Part shown: positions 32,858-42,017 of the stretch, one piece after another
Numbering within the stretch: the first letter of the stretch is position 1
How the letters are laid out: each line of letters starts with the position of its first letter
Source: Terriglobia bacterium
Lineage (GTDB): Bacteria; Acidobacteriota; Terriglobia; Terriglobales; Acidobacteriaceae
Assembly: GCA_020073495.1 (NCBI GenBank)
Contig: JAIQFD010000002.1
Coordinates: 558,001 to 622,000, forward strand
Direction: 5' to 3'
DNA: 64,000 bases
Translations under genes and position numbers: made by a program
Notes under the pieces: generated by a model
The model's database searches: none
Told to the model about the DNA's origin: nothing
What the model saw: the letters and a program-made list of their open reading frames with translations, nothing else

Positions 32858-34349
32858 ATCTCTTTTTCTTCTTCTTAGCCGGCTTGAGCTTCTTGGAAGC
32901 GTGCTTCTTCGCTGACTTAGCGATCTTCTTCGCCGGTTTGACCTCGTGCTTCTTCGGCAGCGGTGCTGGAGCTGCCGGTGCTGGAGCCGGAGCCGGGGCA
33001 TCAGCAGCAGCCGCGCCGGCCTTCCCTTTGCGCCCGCGCTTGGCGGGCGGCGGCGGAGGTGGCGCCGGCGGCGGAGGCGCGTACGGCTTCAGGAACTTCA
33101 GCGTCTCCGTGCGCGAGCGCAGCTTGCCGTCGAGCAGCAGGTAGAAGATCTGCTCGGTCAGCTCGTTGTACCCGGGCACGTCAGGAGTGATGTGCAGCTC
33201 CGCCATCTCCGGGAGCGGAATCTTGTCCCTCACCTGGCGCCACTTCGTGAGGAAGTTCTTGATCTTTTGCCCGACCCCGTGGTGGCGCGTGGTGGTCTCC
33301 AGGAACAGGATGGTGTCCGGACGTCCGGCCGAGAGCAGTTTCCAGGCCAGCGAAGGCGTGGCCGCCTCCTTGCTGGTGAGCCGCTTGGCCAGGTCCTTGG
33401 CTTCGTCCTCCAGCCGCTTCCAGCTGTGCACGAAGGCCTTGTTGGAGATGAGCTTCTGGATGCCGCTGATGTCGCTCCCCGAGACGCGGCCGGTCAACAT
33501 GTACATCACGGCCGGGCCGGAATCGATGGCGCCGTAGCCTAACGACTGCATGTGCTCGCGCGTCTTGAGCAATTGCGCCAGCCCGGTCGAATCCACCTTC
33601 GCCACCGACCAGCGCGGGTGCAGGACCCTGAGCCAGCCTTCCTTCTCCAGCGCGCGCAGGATGTGCAGCGGGTCTTCCTCGTAGGCCAGCTGTTCGATCT
33701 CGTAGCCGATCTGGCGGTCGGAGATGCGCTCGATGTAACTGCCCTCTTTGGCGGCATCGAAGCGGGCTTGCGTGCGCTCTTCCAGGTTCCAGTGAAAGCG
33801 CGCGGTGAAGCGCGTGGCGCGGATCAGACGCGAGGGTTCCTCGAGGAACGCGTAATTGTGCAGGATGCGGATGACCTTGTTCTCGATATCGGCGACGCCA
33901 TTGGCGGGATCGAGCAGCAGTCCGCGCGAACCCTCGTTCAGCGAAAGCGCCATGGCGTTGATGGTGAAGTCGCGGCGGCGCAGGTCGTCGATGATGGTGC
34001 CCGGCGAGATCTCCGGCGGCTTGCCCGGCTTGTCGTAGCGCTCCGAGCGCGCCATGCCGAGTTCGGCGCGAACGTTGCCCGGCAGCAACAGGTACAGGGT
34101 GCGGGTGTCGTCGTCCACCCACTGGACGATCGCACCGGCCTTCTCCAGATCCCGTTGCAGCTTGAGCGGATTGCCCTGTACCGTGAGGTCGATCTCGCGG
34201 ATGAGAAAGCCGCTGATCATGTCGCGGATGGCGCCGCCGGTGAGATACACGTTCATCTCGTCGCGTCGGGCCACGTCGGCGATCAGGGCGACACCCCGCT
34301 GCTGGTCCGGTGTCAGCCGTGTTTCCATCATATAAATGTAATCAGCCAT
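32856..34349 (-). CDS. tRNA nucleotidyltransferase/poly(A) polymerase family protein with lysine-rich tail
   Basis: The 497-residue class II nucleotidyltransferase adds or repairs CCA at tRNA 3' ends or adds A tails. It has GGAIRD (38-43), the catalytic pair at 52-54 (EID instead of the usual DxD), RRDFTINA (125-132) and SRLIRATRF. The domain ends near 425 and is followed by a run of Pro and Ala and then a Lys/Ala tail ending KKKKKR, like a histone H1 tail, which probably adds non-specific RNA affinity. ATG 34349 (MADYIYMMETR) is the most likely start; M7 or M8 are possible. Which of CCA or poly(A) activity it has cannot be said. Confidence 0.87.
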   Translation of the reverse strand: MADYIYMMETRLTPDQQRGVALIADVARRDEMNVYLTGGAIRDMISGFLIREIDLTVQGNPLKLQRDLEKAGAIVQWVDDDTRTLYLLLPGNVRAELGMARSERYDKPGKPPEISPGTIIDDLRRRDFTINAMALSLNEGSRGLLLDPANGVADIENKVIRILHNYAFLEEPSRLIRATRFTARFHWNLEERTQARFDAAKEGSYIERISDRQIGYEIEQLAYEEDPLHILRALEKEGWLRVLHPRWSVAKVDSTGLAQLLKTREHMQSLGYGAIDSGPAVMYMLTGRVSGSDISGIQKLISNKAFVHSWKRLEDEAKDLAKRLTSKEAATPSLAWKLLSAGRPDTILFLETTTRHHGVGQKIKNFLTKWRQVRDKIPLPEMAELHITPDVPGYNELTEQIFYLLLDGKLRSRTETLKFLKPYAPPPPAPPPPPPAKRGRKGKAGAAAADAPAPAPAPAAPAPLPKKHEVKPAKKIAKSAKKHASKKLKPAKKKKKR

Positions 34350-34600
34350 CTAGGCGATACCCCGTGGCGCAGACGGACGCCCACAGTTGTTCCCGGCAGG
34401 GGTGCGGGCCGGGCCCGGCCGGATCCTCCCGTTTCGCTTGTAAGTGGTTCCGAACAAGGCACTTAGCCGCGCTCAGAAGGCCACGGCAAACCCCACACGA
34501 TAGCACACTGTTTATATTTTTGCTACAAGGCGCCAGGAAAGGCTCCGGAGGGCTGGAAAAGTGCGACAATCGGTGCGCACGCCCCAATATCTGGTGCCTC
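34350..34600. other. 251-base divergent intergenic region
   Basis: It separates two divergent genes. An AT-rich stretch (TTTATATTTTTGCTACAA, about 34512-34529) in otherwise GC-rich DNA is the likely promoter region for the plus-strand gene. A GGGCCGGGCCCGGCC palindrome near 34410-34424 has no clear role. I see no small gene. Confidence 0.4.
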
Positions 34601-35083
34601 ATGGCGTCTACCCACAAGAAGGTCATCGTCCGCAAGATGGACCGCGACAGCGTCCAAGGCTATGTCGCGCCTGCGTTCATCGTGGACGGCAAAGTAGAGT
34701 TGCTCAATACCGCGGGCAAGGTCGTGCAGATCGAGCTCGCCGAGGTCAAGGGCGTGTATTTCGTGCGCGATTTCGATGAGTCTGAGGCCTTCGCTCGGAA
34801 GACCTTCGCCACCCGCCCACGCACCGAAGGCTTGTGGGTGCGGCTCAAGTTCCGCGACAACGAGGTCATGGAGGGCATGATGCCCAACGACCTAACCCAG
34901 CTCTCCGCGGACGGGTTCCTCCTCAGCCCGCCGGACACGCGCTCCAACACCCAGCGCATCTTCGTGCCGCGCAGCGCGCTGGCCGAGCTGACCGTGTTGA
35001 GCGTGATCGGCGGGGCCGCTGGACGGCGGCGCCGGCCCGCAGCGGCGGCGGATACACGGCAAGTGCCGATGTTCACGGAATAG
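34601..35083 (+). CDS. Conserved acidobacterial protein of unknown function (possible Hfq/PilZ-like beta domain)
   Basis: The 160-residue protein starts MASTHKKVIVRKMDRDSVQGYV. Residues 10-75 alternate short strands (FIVDGKVELLNTAGKVVQIELAEVKGVYFVRDF), and 80-145 repeat the theme (LWVRLKFRDNEVMEGMMPND ... IFVPRSALAEL), so it looks like two small beta-barrels followed by an Arg-rich tail (GRRRRPAAAA). I recall similar proteins in other acidobacteria, always unnamed. There is no signal peptide. The arginine tail and small barrels would suit nucleic-acid or dinucleotide binding, but this is a guess. Confidence 0.7.
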   Translation: MASTHKKVIVRKMDRDSVQGYVAPAFIVDGKVELLNTAGKVVQIELAEVKGVYFVRDFDESEAFARKTFATRPRTEGLWVRLKFRDNEVMEGMMPNDLTQLSADGFLLSPPDTRSNTQRIFVPRSALAELTVLSVIGGAAGRRRRPAAAADTRQVPMFTE

Positions 35084-35126
35084 ACCCGCACTCGGTATTC
35101 GGCGAGTTATGCCCTGTCCGCCGCGA

Positions 35127-35148
35127 GTCCTTTGTGTCCTTCGTAGTG
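35127..35148. repeat. CACTACGAAGGACACAAAGG repeat, short copy (reverse orientation)
   Basis: CCTTTGTGTCCTTCGTAGTG in the lpxD upstream region, the reverse complement of the CACGAAGG-type units at 19724-19765. Confidence 0.5.
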
Positions 35149-35238
35149 ATGCTTTTTTCTTCCCTCTTAACATTGGTCAATTAAAATCGGGCCGTCAACC
35201 TACGTGCATCCGCGGGAGTCCGCGGGGATGAAGTCCTT

Positions 35239-36243
35239 ATGAAGCTCTCCAGAATCGCATCCGCACTGAATGTCCGCCTCGACGGCTCCGACTGTGAGAT
35301 CACGGGCGTGGCCGGGATCGAAGAAGCCAGCGCCGGACAATTGACGTTCGTCGCCAACCCCAAGTACGCGGCCGCAGCCAAGACCACGAAGGCGTCTGCG
35401 GTCATCGTGGACGACTCCTTCCCTGCCCTGACCACCGCCACGCTGCGCACCGGGAACCCGTACCTGGCGTTCGCCAGGGCGATCGAATTCTTCTACCAGC
35501 CGCCGAACTACGCTCCCGGCGTGCATCCGACGGCGGTCGTCCATCCCACGGCGGAGATCGGCAGGAACGCGCACATCGGCGCCTACGTCGTGGTCATGGA
35601 AAACGTCGTGATCGGCGATGGCTGCGTGCTGCTACCCCACGTGGTCATCTATCCAGGGGCAAAGATCGGGAGGGACTTCTTCGCCCACGCGCACTCCGTC
35701 GTGCGCGAGCACTGCCAACTGGGCGATGGCGTGATCCTGCAAAACGGCGCGGTGGTCGGCGCGGACGGTTTCGGGTTTGCCCTGGACGACCACAAGCGCT
35801 GGCGCAAGATCGTGCAGTCCGGGCCGGCGGTGCTGGCCGACCAGGTCGAAGTCCAGGCCAACGCCTGCGTGGACCGTGCCTCGATCGGCGAGACCCGCAT
35901 AGGACGCGGAACGAAGATCGACAACCTGGTGCAGGTTGGGCACGGCTGCGTGGTGGGCGAAGACACGCTGTTGTGCGCGCAGGTGGGGCTTGCCGGCTCG
36001 ACCGAGGTGGGCAACCGCGTGATCCTCGCCGGACAGGTGGGCGTAGCCGGCCACTGTAAGATCGGCGACGGCGCCATCGCCACCGCGCAGAGCGGCATCC
36101 CGAACGACGTAGAGGCGGGCAAAACGGTCAGCGGTTATCCTGCCATCGACAACCGGCAGTGGCTGCGCTGCGTCGCCGTCTTCAACAAATTGCCGGAAGT
36201 GGCGAAGGCGCTGCGAGCGGCAAAGAAGGCGGAGAGCGAGTAG
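35239..36243 (+). CDS. lpxD: UDP-3-O-(3-hydroxyacyl)glucosamine N-acyltransferase
   Basis: The 334-residue LpxD adds the second 3-hydroxyacyl chain in lipid A synthesis. It has an N-terminal uridine-binding domain (residues 1-95), a long left-handed beta-helix of hexapeptide repeats (about 98-280) and a C-terminal helix. The catalytic His is H235 in DNLVQVGHGC. ATG 35239 gives the usual length; a CCGCGG-GAGT-CCGCGG hairpin lies just upstream in the leader and could mask the ribosome site. lpxA, fabZ and lpxC are not adjacent, so this may be one of several lpxD copies outside the main lipid A operon. A receiver-PAS gene follows after 34 bases. Confidence 0.95.
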   Translation: MKLSRIASALNVRLDGSDCEITGVAGIEEASAGQLTFVANPKYAAAAKTTKASAVIVDDSFPALTTATLRTGNPYLAFARAIEFFYQPPNYAPGVHPTAVVHPTAEIGRNAHIGAYVVVMENVVIGDGCVLLPHVVIYPGAKIGRDFFAHAHSVVREHCQLGDGVILQNGAVVGADGFGFALDDHKRWRKIVQSGPAVLADQVEVQANACVDRASIGETRIGRGTKIDNLVQVGHGCVVGEDTLLCAQVGLAGSTEVGNRVILAGQVGVAGHCKIGDGAIATAQSGIPNDVEAGKTVSGYPAIDNRQWLRCVAVFNKLPEVAKALRAAKKAESE

Positions 36244-36277
36244 TTCCGGCCGATCCTGCTGCATTAAGTCTCTGAAA

Positions 36278-37069
36278 ATGTCTGACGACAAACCACACCT
36301 CGTCAAAGAGCAGAAAAAGCCCATCCGGGTGCTGCTCCTTGACGACCGCGAGGAGAACCTGCTGTTGCGCTCCACCATCCTGCGCCAGCGAGGCTACGAG
36401 GCAGTGTCAGCGGCAACCATCGAACAGGCCGAAGCCAAGCTGAACGACATCGACATCGCTGTCCTCGACTACCACCTCGGCCGGGGCAAGTTCGGCACTG
36501 ACGTGGCGACGTCGCTACGCCAGAAGCGCCCGCACGTGCCCATCATCATCCTTTCGGCGACCCTGGAACACGGCTTCGGGGGCGGACTCGCCGACATGCA
36601 CCTGCTCAAGGGCTCCAGTTCGGTGGACGACATGCTGGCCGCCTTGCGCTCCTTCGAAGCCAAGAAGCGCGGCAAGCCCGTGGTGGTGGATGCGCGCGAG
36701 TTCTACTACTCGCGCATCAGCATGGCCATGGGCGAAGACATCGCCCTGGAGATCCTCGACCGCGACGGCAATTGGCAGTACGTCAACGAATACTTCGCGG
36801 AATTTTTCGACAAAAAACGCAGCTGGTTTCCCGGCAAGAACCTGTTCGAGAGCTTTCCCGAGGCCGAGGGCGAGTGGCGCGACATTATCCGCAACGTCGC
36901 CGACACCCGTGAGACCTACATCGACCGCAGCATGCGCGGAATGCCCCACCTCCCCAAGAAGAACCCGCGCTGGGTCTGGAACGTGCTGGTCTTCCCCATC
37001 AAACTGCACGACGAGAGCGACGGCGTGGTGCTGAGCGCGCGCATCATCGAGAAGAAACCGTCATTCTAG
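36278..37069 (+). CDS. Response-regulator-type receiver domain fused to a PAS domain
   Basis: The 263-residue protein has a receiver (residues 15-130: acidic DD at 22-23, phospho-acceptor Asp in AVLDYHL, Ser/Thr in ILSAT, Lys in LLKGSS) joined to a PAS domain (about 150-255: GNWQYVNEYFAEFFDK ... PRWVWNVLVFPI). No DNA-binding or catalytic output domain is present, so it may pass a signal by protein contact. No kinase is adjacent. It lies 34 bases after lpxD in the same direction, perhaps cotranscribed, and its stop faces the plsC stop four bases away. Confidence 0.85.
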   Translation: MSDDKPHLVKEQKKPIRVLLLDDREENLLLRSTILRQRGYEAVSAATIEQAEAKLNDIDIAVLDYHLGRGKFGTDVATSLRQKRPHVPIIILSATLEHGFGGGLADMHLLKGSSSVDDMLAALRSFEAKKRGKPVVVDAREFYYSRISMAMGEDIALEILDRDGNWQYVNEYFAEFFDKKRSWFPGKNLFESFPEAEGEWRDIIRNVADTRETYIDRSMRGMPHLPKKNPRWVWNVLVFPIKLHDESDGVVLSARIIEKKPSF

Positions 37070-37073
37070 AGAT

Positions 37074-37781
37074 CTAGCTTCTGTACTGTTCCGGCAGCGC
37101 GCTCTCGATCTTCGCCCGGACGGCATCCATCAACGCGTCGCGTTCGGTGAACTGCTTGGGATCGATAGGCTCGTGGAACACGACGGTCGCGACGCCTACC
37201 TTGATGCTGAAGCGTCCCTTGGGCCACAGCTCGTGCGTCCCCACGATGGTCATGGGGATGACCGGGAAGCCGGTCTCCATCGCCAGGTAGAACGGCCCTT
37301 TCTTGAAGGGCAGGAGTTTGCCGTCACGGGAACGCGTGCCTTCCGGAAACACGGTCATGTTCAGGCCCTTGCGCATGACCTCGGCGCCGCGCTCGACGCT
37401 GGCGATGGCGGCGTCGCGGTTGGCGCGGTCCACCGGCACCAGGTCCCCCAGCCGCATGGCTCGCCCCAGCAACGGCACCTGGAACAGCTCCTTCTTCACC
37501 AGCACCGAAGTGCGCCGAGGGATCACGGGAACCACGATGGGGGGATCGAGGTTCGACGTGTGGTTGCACATGTAGATGTACGTGAGATTGGGGTCGAAGC
37601 GGTCTCGGCCCTCGATCTCGACGCGCACCCCGGTCAAGCGCACGCCTGTCCACGCCAGCCACATGGAGGTCTTGTAGAGGAAATCCGCGTTGCCGGTGAT
37701 GAAGGTCCAGGGGAACGCGATCAGGGCGGCCAGGGGGACGAACAGTGCCCAGAACGTGAGCGCGATCAGGGCGCGCAGCAC
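37074..37781 (-). CDS. plsC: 1-acyl-sn-glycerol-3-phosphate acyltransferase
   Basis: The 235-residue membrane enzyme has one N-terminal helix (about 4-28), the catalytic NHTSNLD (H74 to D79, the HX4D motif) and the substrate motif FPEGTRS (145-151). It makes phosphatidic acid from lysophosphatidic acid at the inner membrane. The start is GTG 37781, whose G is also the last base of the TAG of the preceding peptidase gene, with GGAGGG eight bases upstream, so it is coupled. It is the last gene of the dapF-ldcA-mpl-peptidase operon. Confidence 0.93.
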   Translation of the reverse strand: MLRALIALTFWALFVPLAALIAFPWTFITGNADFLYKTSMWLAWTGVRLTGVRVEIEGRDRFDPNLTYIYMCNHTSNLDPPIVVPVIPRRTSVLVKKELFQVPLLGRAMRLGDLVPVDRANRDAAIASVERGAEVMRKGLNMTVFPEGTRSRDGKLLPFKKGPFYLAMETGFPVIPMTIVGTHELWPKGRFSIKVGVATVVFHEPIDPKQFTERDALMDAVRAKIESALPEQYRS

Positions 37782-39598
37782 TAGGGAGTCCCTCCGGCGG
37801 ATTGCGATTCGCCGCGCAGCCAGGCGGCGCGGCGCGCCTGTTGCGCCGGCGTGACGCTGGGCGATTCCACGATGGCGAAATTCTGCTCTTCCCGACCGCC
37901 GAGCTTGATCTTCACATCCCGCGTCCCCCGCCGCCCTTTGATCTTCAGCCGCAGTATGTCGCCCGGACGCATGTTGGCAATCGCGCTCTCCACATCGATC
38001 GTGGCAGGCTTGCCATTGATCTCGACGATGATGTCACCGGGCACCAGTCCTGCGCGCTCCGCATCCGCGCCGGGACTGACGACGTACACCGCCGGTGGCT
38101 GGTCGAAGTTCTTGACGGAAACGAATCCGGGATCCGGGAAGACGGCCTTACGGTGATCCAGCCGCAGGCCCACGCTGCGGAAGAACTCGTCGTACGGGAT
38201 GGGCGTCACGCCGGAGACGTAGTTCTCGAAGAACCAGCCGAAGTCCTTGCCCGTCACCTTCTCCACCGCGTAGCGAACGCCGGCCGTGTCATCGAAGTAC
38301 CGCGCTTCGTAAAAGTAGTTCTTTTCCATCCACTGGAAGAGTTCGCGCAGCGACTTGCCTCCCTGGGTCGCATCGCGCATGGCCAGATCCAGCAAGATGC
38401 CGAGGATCTCGCCCTTATTGTAGTAATCGATGGAGCGCTCGGCCGTGCGGTACTGGGGATACTTGTCGAACCACGTATCGAGGCTGCTCTCCTCGGCCGA
38501 CTGGATGCGCGCCGCGGGCCGACTCTCCAACCGGTAGATCTCGCGCGAGAGCGCGGTCAGGAACTGCTGCTCGCTCCAGGCGCCCGTGCGCAGCATGGTG
38601 TAGTCCGCGACCGTGTTGGTGAAACCCTCGCTGAACCAGAGCGCGGTGGTGAAGTTTTCGTGGAGGTAATCGATCGGTTCGAGCGACTTCGGCCGGATGC
38701 GCTTGACGTTCCACAGATGGAAGAACTCGTGGGCGGTGACCGAGGGTAGCGCGTACGGATCATCGCGCAGCCGATCCGCAGGAACATCGATGGCGGTTGA
38801 ATAGGCGTGCTCCATGCCCCCGCCCCCGGTGTTGCGGGGGAAATGGTAGATGAAGAGGAAGTCGCCGAACGGACGGTCGTTCATCCAGGCGACCTCGCTG
38901 GCGACGGTCTTGCGAACGGTTTCGCGCACTGCGTTCATGTCGTAGTCGGCAGGATCGGCATGCACGGCGATGTGGTAGCGCGCCCCGCCGTCCTCGAATT
39001 CGATGGCGGCGAATCTTCCCATCTCCACCGGCGCGTCCACCAGCCGGTCATAGTTGCGCGCCGAGAAGCGTCCCAGCCGGGCGGCTTCGCCCGGATTGAG
39101 CGACGGCAGCACGGTGGCCACGTCCCAGTCCCGCGGCAGGTCGGTGAAGGTCACCGTCATCAGCGAATCGCGCGCATCCGTGGGATACATGAGCAGCTCG
39201 GCCAGATTGAAGAAGCCATGTTCGCTGTTGAGTTGGGAGCCGTAGGGACCGGGCTGGTCGGCAAGGATGTCGTATTCGATCTCCGCGCCGCTTTCGGCGT
39301 GGTAGATCCGCCAGGTGGTCTTGTCGAGCTTGCGGACGGGCAACTCTCGCCCGGTCGCGTCTTTCGCCGTCACCCGGCGGACGTACTGCGCGAAGTCGCG
39401 GACCTGGTAGAGAGCGTTCCACACCGGGAGTTGCACCTCGCGCTCGGCGGACGTTCCCGCCACGTGGATGCGCACGTGCACCAGGCGGTCGCGCATCTTG
39501 GCCAGCGAGACGTAGTAATCCACCGGCGGCTGCGCCAGCGCCGTGGTGCAGAACAGCACCAGGACAAACGCATAGTTGGCTTTCCTGTGTGGCTTCAA
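37781..39598 (-). CDS. Secreted M61 family aminopeptidase with PDZ domain
   Basis: The 605-residue protein has a signal peptide (residues 1-22, ending TTALAQ), the M61 N-terminal beta domain, the zinc motif HEFFH (290-294) with LWNVKRIRPKSLEP, the downstream Glu in LWFSEGF, the GGGGMEH loop and a C-terminal PDZ domain (about 495-560, GLVPGDIIVEINGKPA). M61 enzymes (glycyl aminopeptidase type) remove N-terminal Gly or Ala. The start is TTG 39598, overlapping the mpl TGA (TTGA), so it is coupled to mpl. In this operon a periplasmic peptidase of cell-wall peptides would make sense, but this is inference. Confidence 0.9.
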   Translation of the reverse strand: MKPHRKANYAFVLVLFCTTALAQPPVDYYVSLAKMRDRLVHVRIHVAGTSAEREVQLPVWNALYQVRDFAQYVRRVTAKDATGRELPVRKLDKTTWRIYHAESGAEIEYDILADQPGPYGSQLNSEHGFFNLAELLMYPTDARDSLMTVTFTDLPRDWDVATVLPSLNPGEAARLGRFSARNYDRLVDAPVEMGRFAAIEFEDGGARYHIAVHADPADYDMNAVRETVRKTVASEVAWMNDRPFGDFLFIYHFPRNTGGGGMEHAYSTAIDVPADRLRDDPYALPSVTAHEFFHLWNVKRIRPKSLEPIDYLHENFTTALWFSEGFTNTVADYTMLRTGAWSEQQFLTALSREIYRLESRPAARIQSAEESSLDTWFDKYPQYRTAERSIDYYNKGEILGILLDLAMRDATQGGKSLRELFQWMEKNYFYEARYFDDTAGVRYAVEKVTGKDFGWFFENYVSGVTPIPYDEFFRSVGLRLDHRKAVFPDPGFVSVKNFDQPPAVYVVSPGADAERAGLVPGDIIVEINGKPATIDVESAIANMRPGDILRLKIKGRRGTRDVKIKLGGREEQNFAIVESPSVTPAQQARRAAWLRGESQSAGGTP

Positions 39599-41019
39599 GT
39601 CCGGGCCGGGACCTCGTGTTGGGATCTCAAACGCTGGGGAAGCTTCTCGTAAATACCGCCAAACCCTCCGTTCGACAAGACGGCGACGACGTCGCCGGAG
39701 CGCAGCAGCGGGACGACCTCGGCCACGATGGCATCGGCATCCTTGAGTTCGCGGGTCGGAACGCCCCCGGCACTCACCCGCTCCACAACGCGCGCCACCG
39801 AAAGACGCTCGTTCTCGGGAATGGCCTCGGCTTTGTAAACGCTGGCAATACGGACCTGGTCGGCCAGCCCCAGGCTCTTCACCAGTTCACCTTCGAGCAC
39901 ACGCCGGCGGAGCGTGTTGGAGCGAGGCTCGAAAATGGCCCAGAGCCGCCGGCCGGGATAACGCGTGCGCAGCGCTTGGAGGGTCTGTGCGATGGCCGTG
40001 GGGTGATGCGCGAAGTCGTCGATGATAGTGACCCCGTTGACTTCGGCCCGGACTTCGAGGCGGCGTTTCACGCTCTTGAAGGTGCGTAGCGCCCGCGCGA
40101 TCGCATCCGCCGGGATCCCGTATCCGGCGGCCACGGCCACCGCCGCTGTGGCGTTCAGGACGTTGTACTCACCCGCCAGCGGAAATTCGAAGGTCGCGAA
40201 GTGACGCTTGCGATGCAGCACGGTCCAGGTGGTGCAGGCCGGCTCGTACTTCAGGCCCACGATGCGCCAGGTGGCTTTCTCGCTGAAGCCGTAGCGTTCG
40301 ATCGGAGAGAAGGCCTTGGCCACGCACTCTTCCACATCGGCGCTGGCGTCCCAGGCAACGATCCGCCCGCGGCGCGGAACCAGGTTCACCAGCCGCTTGA
40401 AAGCCGTCTTCACCGCCTCCAGGTCTTTGTAGATGTCGGCGTGGTCGAACTCCACCGACGTCAGGATGGCCGACACCGGCATGTAGTGCAGGAACTTCGG
40501 ACCCTTGTCGAAGAATGCGCAGTCGTACTCGTCGCCCTCGATGATGAAGTGCGGGCCGTCGTTCACGGCAAAGCTTGAGCCGAAGTTCTCGGCGATACCA
40601 CCGATCAGGAACGACGGCCGCTGCCCGGCGGAAGCGAAGATCCAGGCCAGCATCGAGGTCGTGGTCGTCTTGCCGTGGGTGCCGGCGACCACGATGGGCT
40701 CGCGACCGCGCAAGAATTCTTCCTGCAGGATGTCGGGCAGCGAGCGCATTGGAATGCGCTGGTCGAGAACGTACTCCAGTTCCACGTTGCCGCGCGAGAT
40801 GGCGTTACCCACCACCACCAGGTCGGGCTGCGGATTCAGGTTCTTCTCGTCGAACGGCTGCGAGACCGCAATGCCCAGTCCGGCGAGGAAGTCCGACATC
40901 GGCGGATAGGCCGCCTGATCGGAGCCGGTCACGCGGTGTCCCAGCTGCGTCAGCATCCCGGCCAGCGACGCCATCGCCGTGCCGCAGATGCCGATGAGAT
41001 GGACGTGCCTTGGAGTCAT
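39595..41019 (-). CDS. mpl: UDP-MurNAc:L-alanyl-gamma-D-glutamyl-meso-diaminopimelate ligase
   Basis: The 474-residue Mur ligase reattaches the recycled tripeptide L-Ala-D-Glu-mDAP to UDP-MurNAc. It has the Rossmann start HLIGICGTAMASLAG, the ATP loop GTHGKTTT (113-120) and the Mpl-type spacing LIGGIAENFGSSF with EGDEYDCAFFDKGPKF. This sequence is closer to Mpl than to MurC (no GAGH-type linkage, presence of FDKGPKFLHY). ATG 41019 overlaps the ldcA stop (ATGA). LdcA releases the tripeptide that Mpl uses, so the two act in sequence in murein recycling. Confidence 0.93.
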   Translation of the reverse strand: MTPRHVHLIGICGTAMASLAGMLTQLGHRVTGSDQAAYPPMSDFLAGLGIAVSQPFDEKNLNPQPDLVVVGNAISRGNVELEYVLDQRIPMRSLPDILQEEFLRGREPIVVAGTHGKTTTTSMLAWIFASAGQRPSFLIGGIAENFGSSFAVNDGPHFIIEGDEYDCAFFDKGPKFLHYMPVSAILTSVEFDHADIYKDLEAVKTAFKRLVNLVPRRGRIVAWDASADVEECVAKAFSPIERYGFSEKATWRIVGLKYEPACTTWTVLHRKRHFATFEFPLAGEYNVLNATAAVAVAAGYGIPADAIARALRTFKSVKRRLEVRAEVNGVTIIDDFAHHPTAIAQTLQALRTRYPGRRLWAIFEPRSNTLRRRVLEGELVKSLGLADQVRIASVYKAEAIPENERLSVARVVERVSAGGVPTRELKDADAIVAEVVPLLRSGDVVAVLSNGGFGGIYEKLPQRLRSQHEVPART

Positions 41020-41987
41020 GATTTCCTGGCCGTGGCCGCCGTGGATGTGGTCGCCGCCTCGAGAAAAGATAAAGATGCCTGGCTCCCGACGTTCAGCGCC
41101 GCACGGACTCCGATGGGCAGCGTCACGTTGCCGTGCGACACATGGCCGGAGCGCAATCCGTATGCGACCGGTACGCCGAGGTCGCCGACCACGCGGTTCA
41201 CCACGTCCTGCAACTGATACTGCTGGTCATCCGACTGTCGGCAGTCGAGCATCTCGCCGAAGACCATCCCCCGCACGCCCTTGAACTTGCCCGCCAGCTT
41301 CATTTGCATGAGCATCCGGTCCACCTGGAACGGCTTCGCGCTCACGTCTTCCATGAAAAGAATGACGTCCTCGGTCCGGATTTCGTAGGGCGTTCCCAGG
41401 GATGCGGCCAGCATAGAGAGGCAACCGCCATACATGTTGCCCTCCGCGCGCCCGGCCACCACCGGCTCCAGGCCAGCGGCGCCGCCGAGGTTCCACTGCG
41501 CTGCCCCTCCCAGCGCCGCGGTCAGCGACAGCCTGTGAATGCCGTCGTCGGTGGAGAAGTCCTTGTTCATCATCGGCCCGTGGAAGGTGACCAGCCCCGC
41601 TGCATCGTGGAACCAGGTCAGCAGCGTGGTCACGTCGCTGTAGCCCATGAAGATCTTGGGATGATTGCGCACCACGTCGAGGTCGATCTTCTCCAGCAGG
41701 TAGTTGCAGCCGTATCCGCCCCGGGCGCAGATGATGGCGCGCACGTCCGTGCGAGCGAACATTTCCTCGATGTTTTCCGCGCGCTGTTTCGCCGAACCCG
41801 CGAAGTACGGCGCCTCGCGGTCGAAGAGCGATTCATCAAAGACGACCTTGTACCCCTGGTTGCGCCAGCTCGCGCAGCTGAGCTCGAACGACTGCTTGTT
41901 GAAGGGGCTGGCGGGCGCGACTACCGCGATGGTATCGCCCGCTTGCAGCGCGGCAGGCTTCAGACGCGGATTGGGTTTGGCCGACAT
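41016..41987 (-). CDS. ldcA: LD-carboxypeptidase (S66 family)
   Basis: The 323-residue cytoplasmic serine peptidase removes the terminal D-Ala from the recycled muropeptide tetrapeptide. The nucleophile is S117 in FMGYSDVT, with the preceding ICARGGYGCNYLL block and a C-terminal Glu/His pair (AGRAEGNMYGG; GLRSGHVSHG). ATG 41987 follows the dapF stop by 30 bases and its own stop overlaps mpl. The gene order dapF, ldcA, mpl puts diaminopimelate supply and reuse together. Confidence 0.92.
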   Translation of the reverse strand: MSAKPNPRLKPAALQAGDTIAVVAPASPFNKQSFELSCASWRNQGYKVVFDESLFDREAPYFAGSAKQRAENIEEMFARTDVRAIICARGGYGCNYLLEKIDLDVVRNHPKIFMGYSDVTTLLTWFHDAAGLVTFHGPMMNKDFSTDDGIHRLSLTAALGGAAQWNLGGAAGLEPVVAGRAEGNMYGGCLSMLAASLGTPYEIRTEDVILFMEDVSAKPFQVDRMLMQMKLAGKFKGVRGMVFGEMLDCRQSDDQQYQLQDVVNRVVGDLGVPVAYGLRSGHVSHGNVTLPIGVRAALNVGSQASLSFLEAATTSTAATARKS

Positions 41988-42017
41988 TTCAGCCCGCCCG
42001 CGGCGGGGACCTTCATC

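Noticed and set aside
37781-39598. M61 protein as a cytoplasmic enzyme starting at a later ATG
   Set aside because: The TTG start gives a clear signal peptide and overlaps mpl by four bases; later ATGs would remove the signal.
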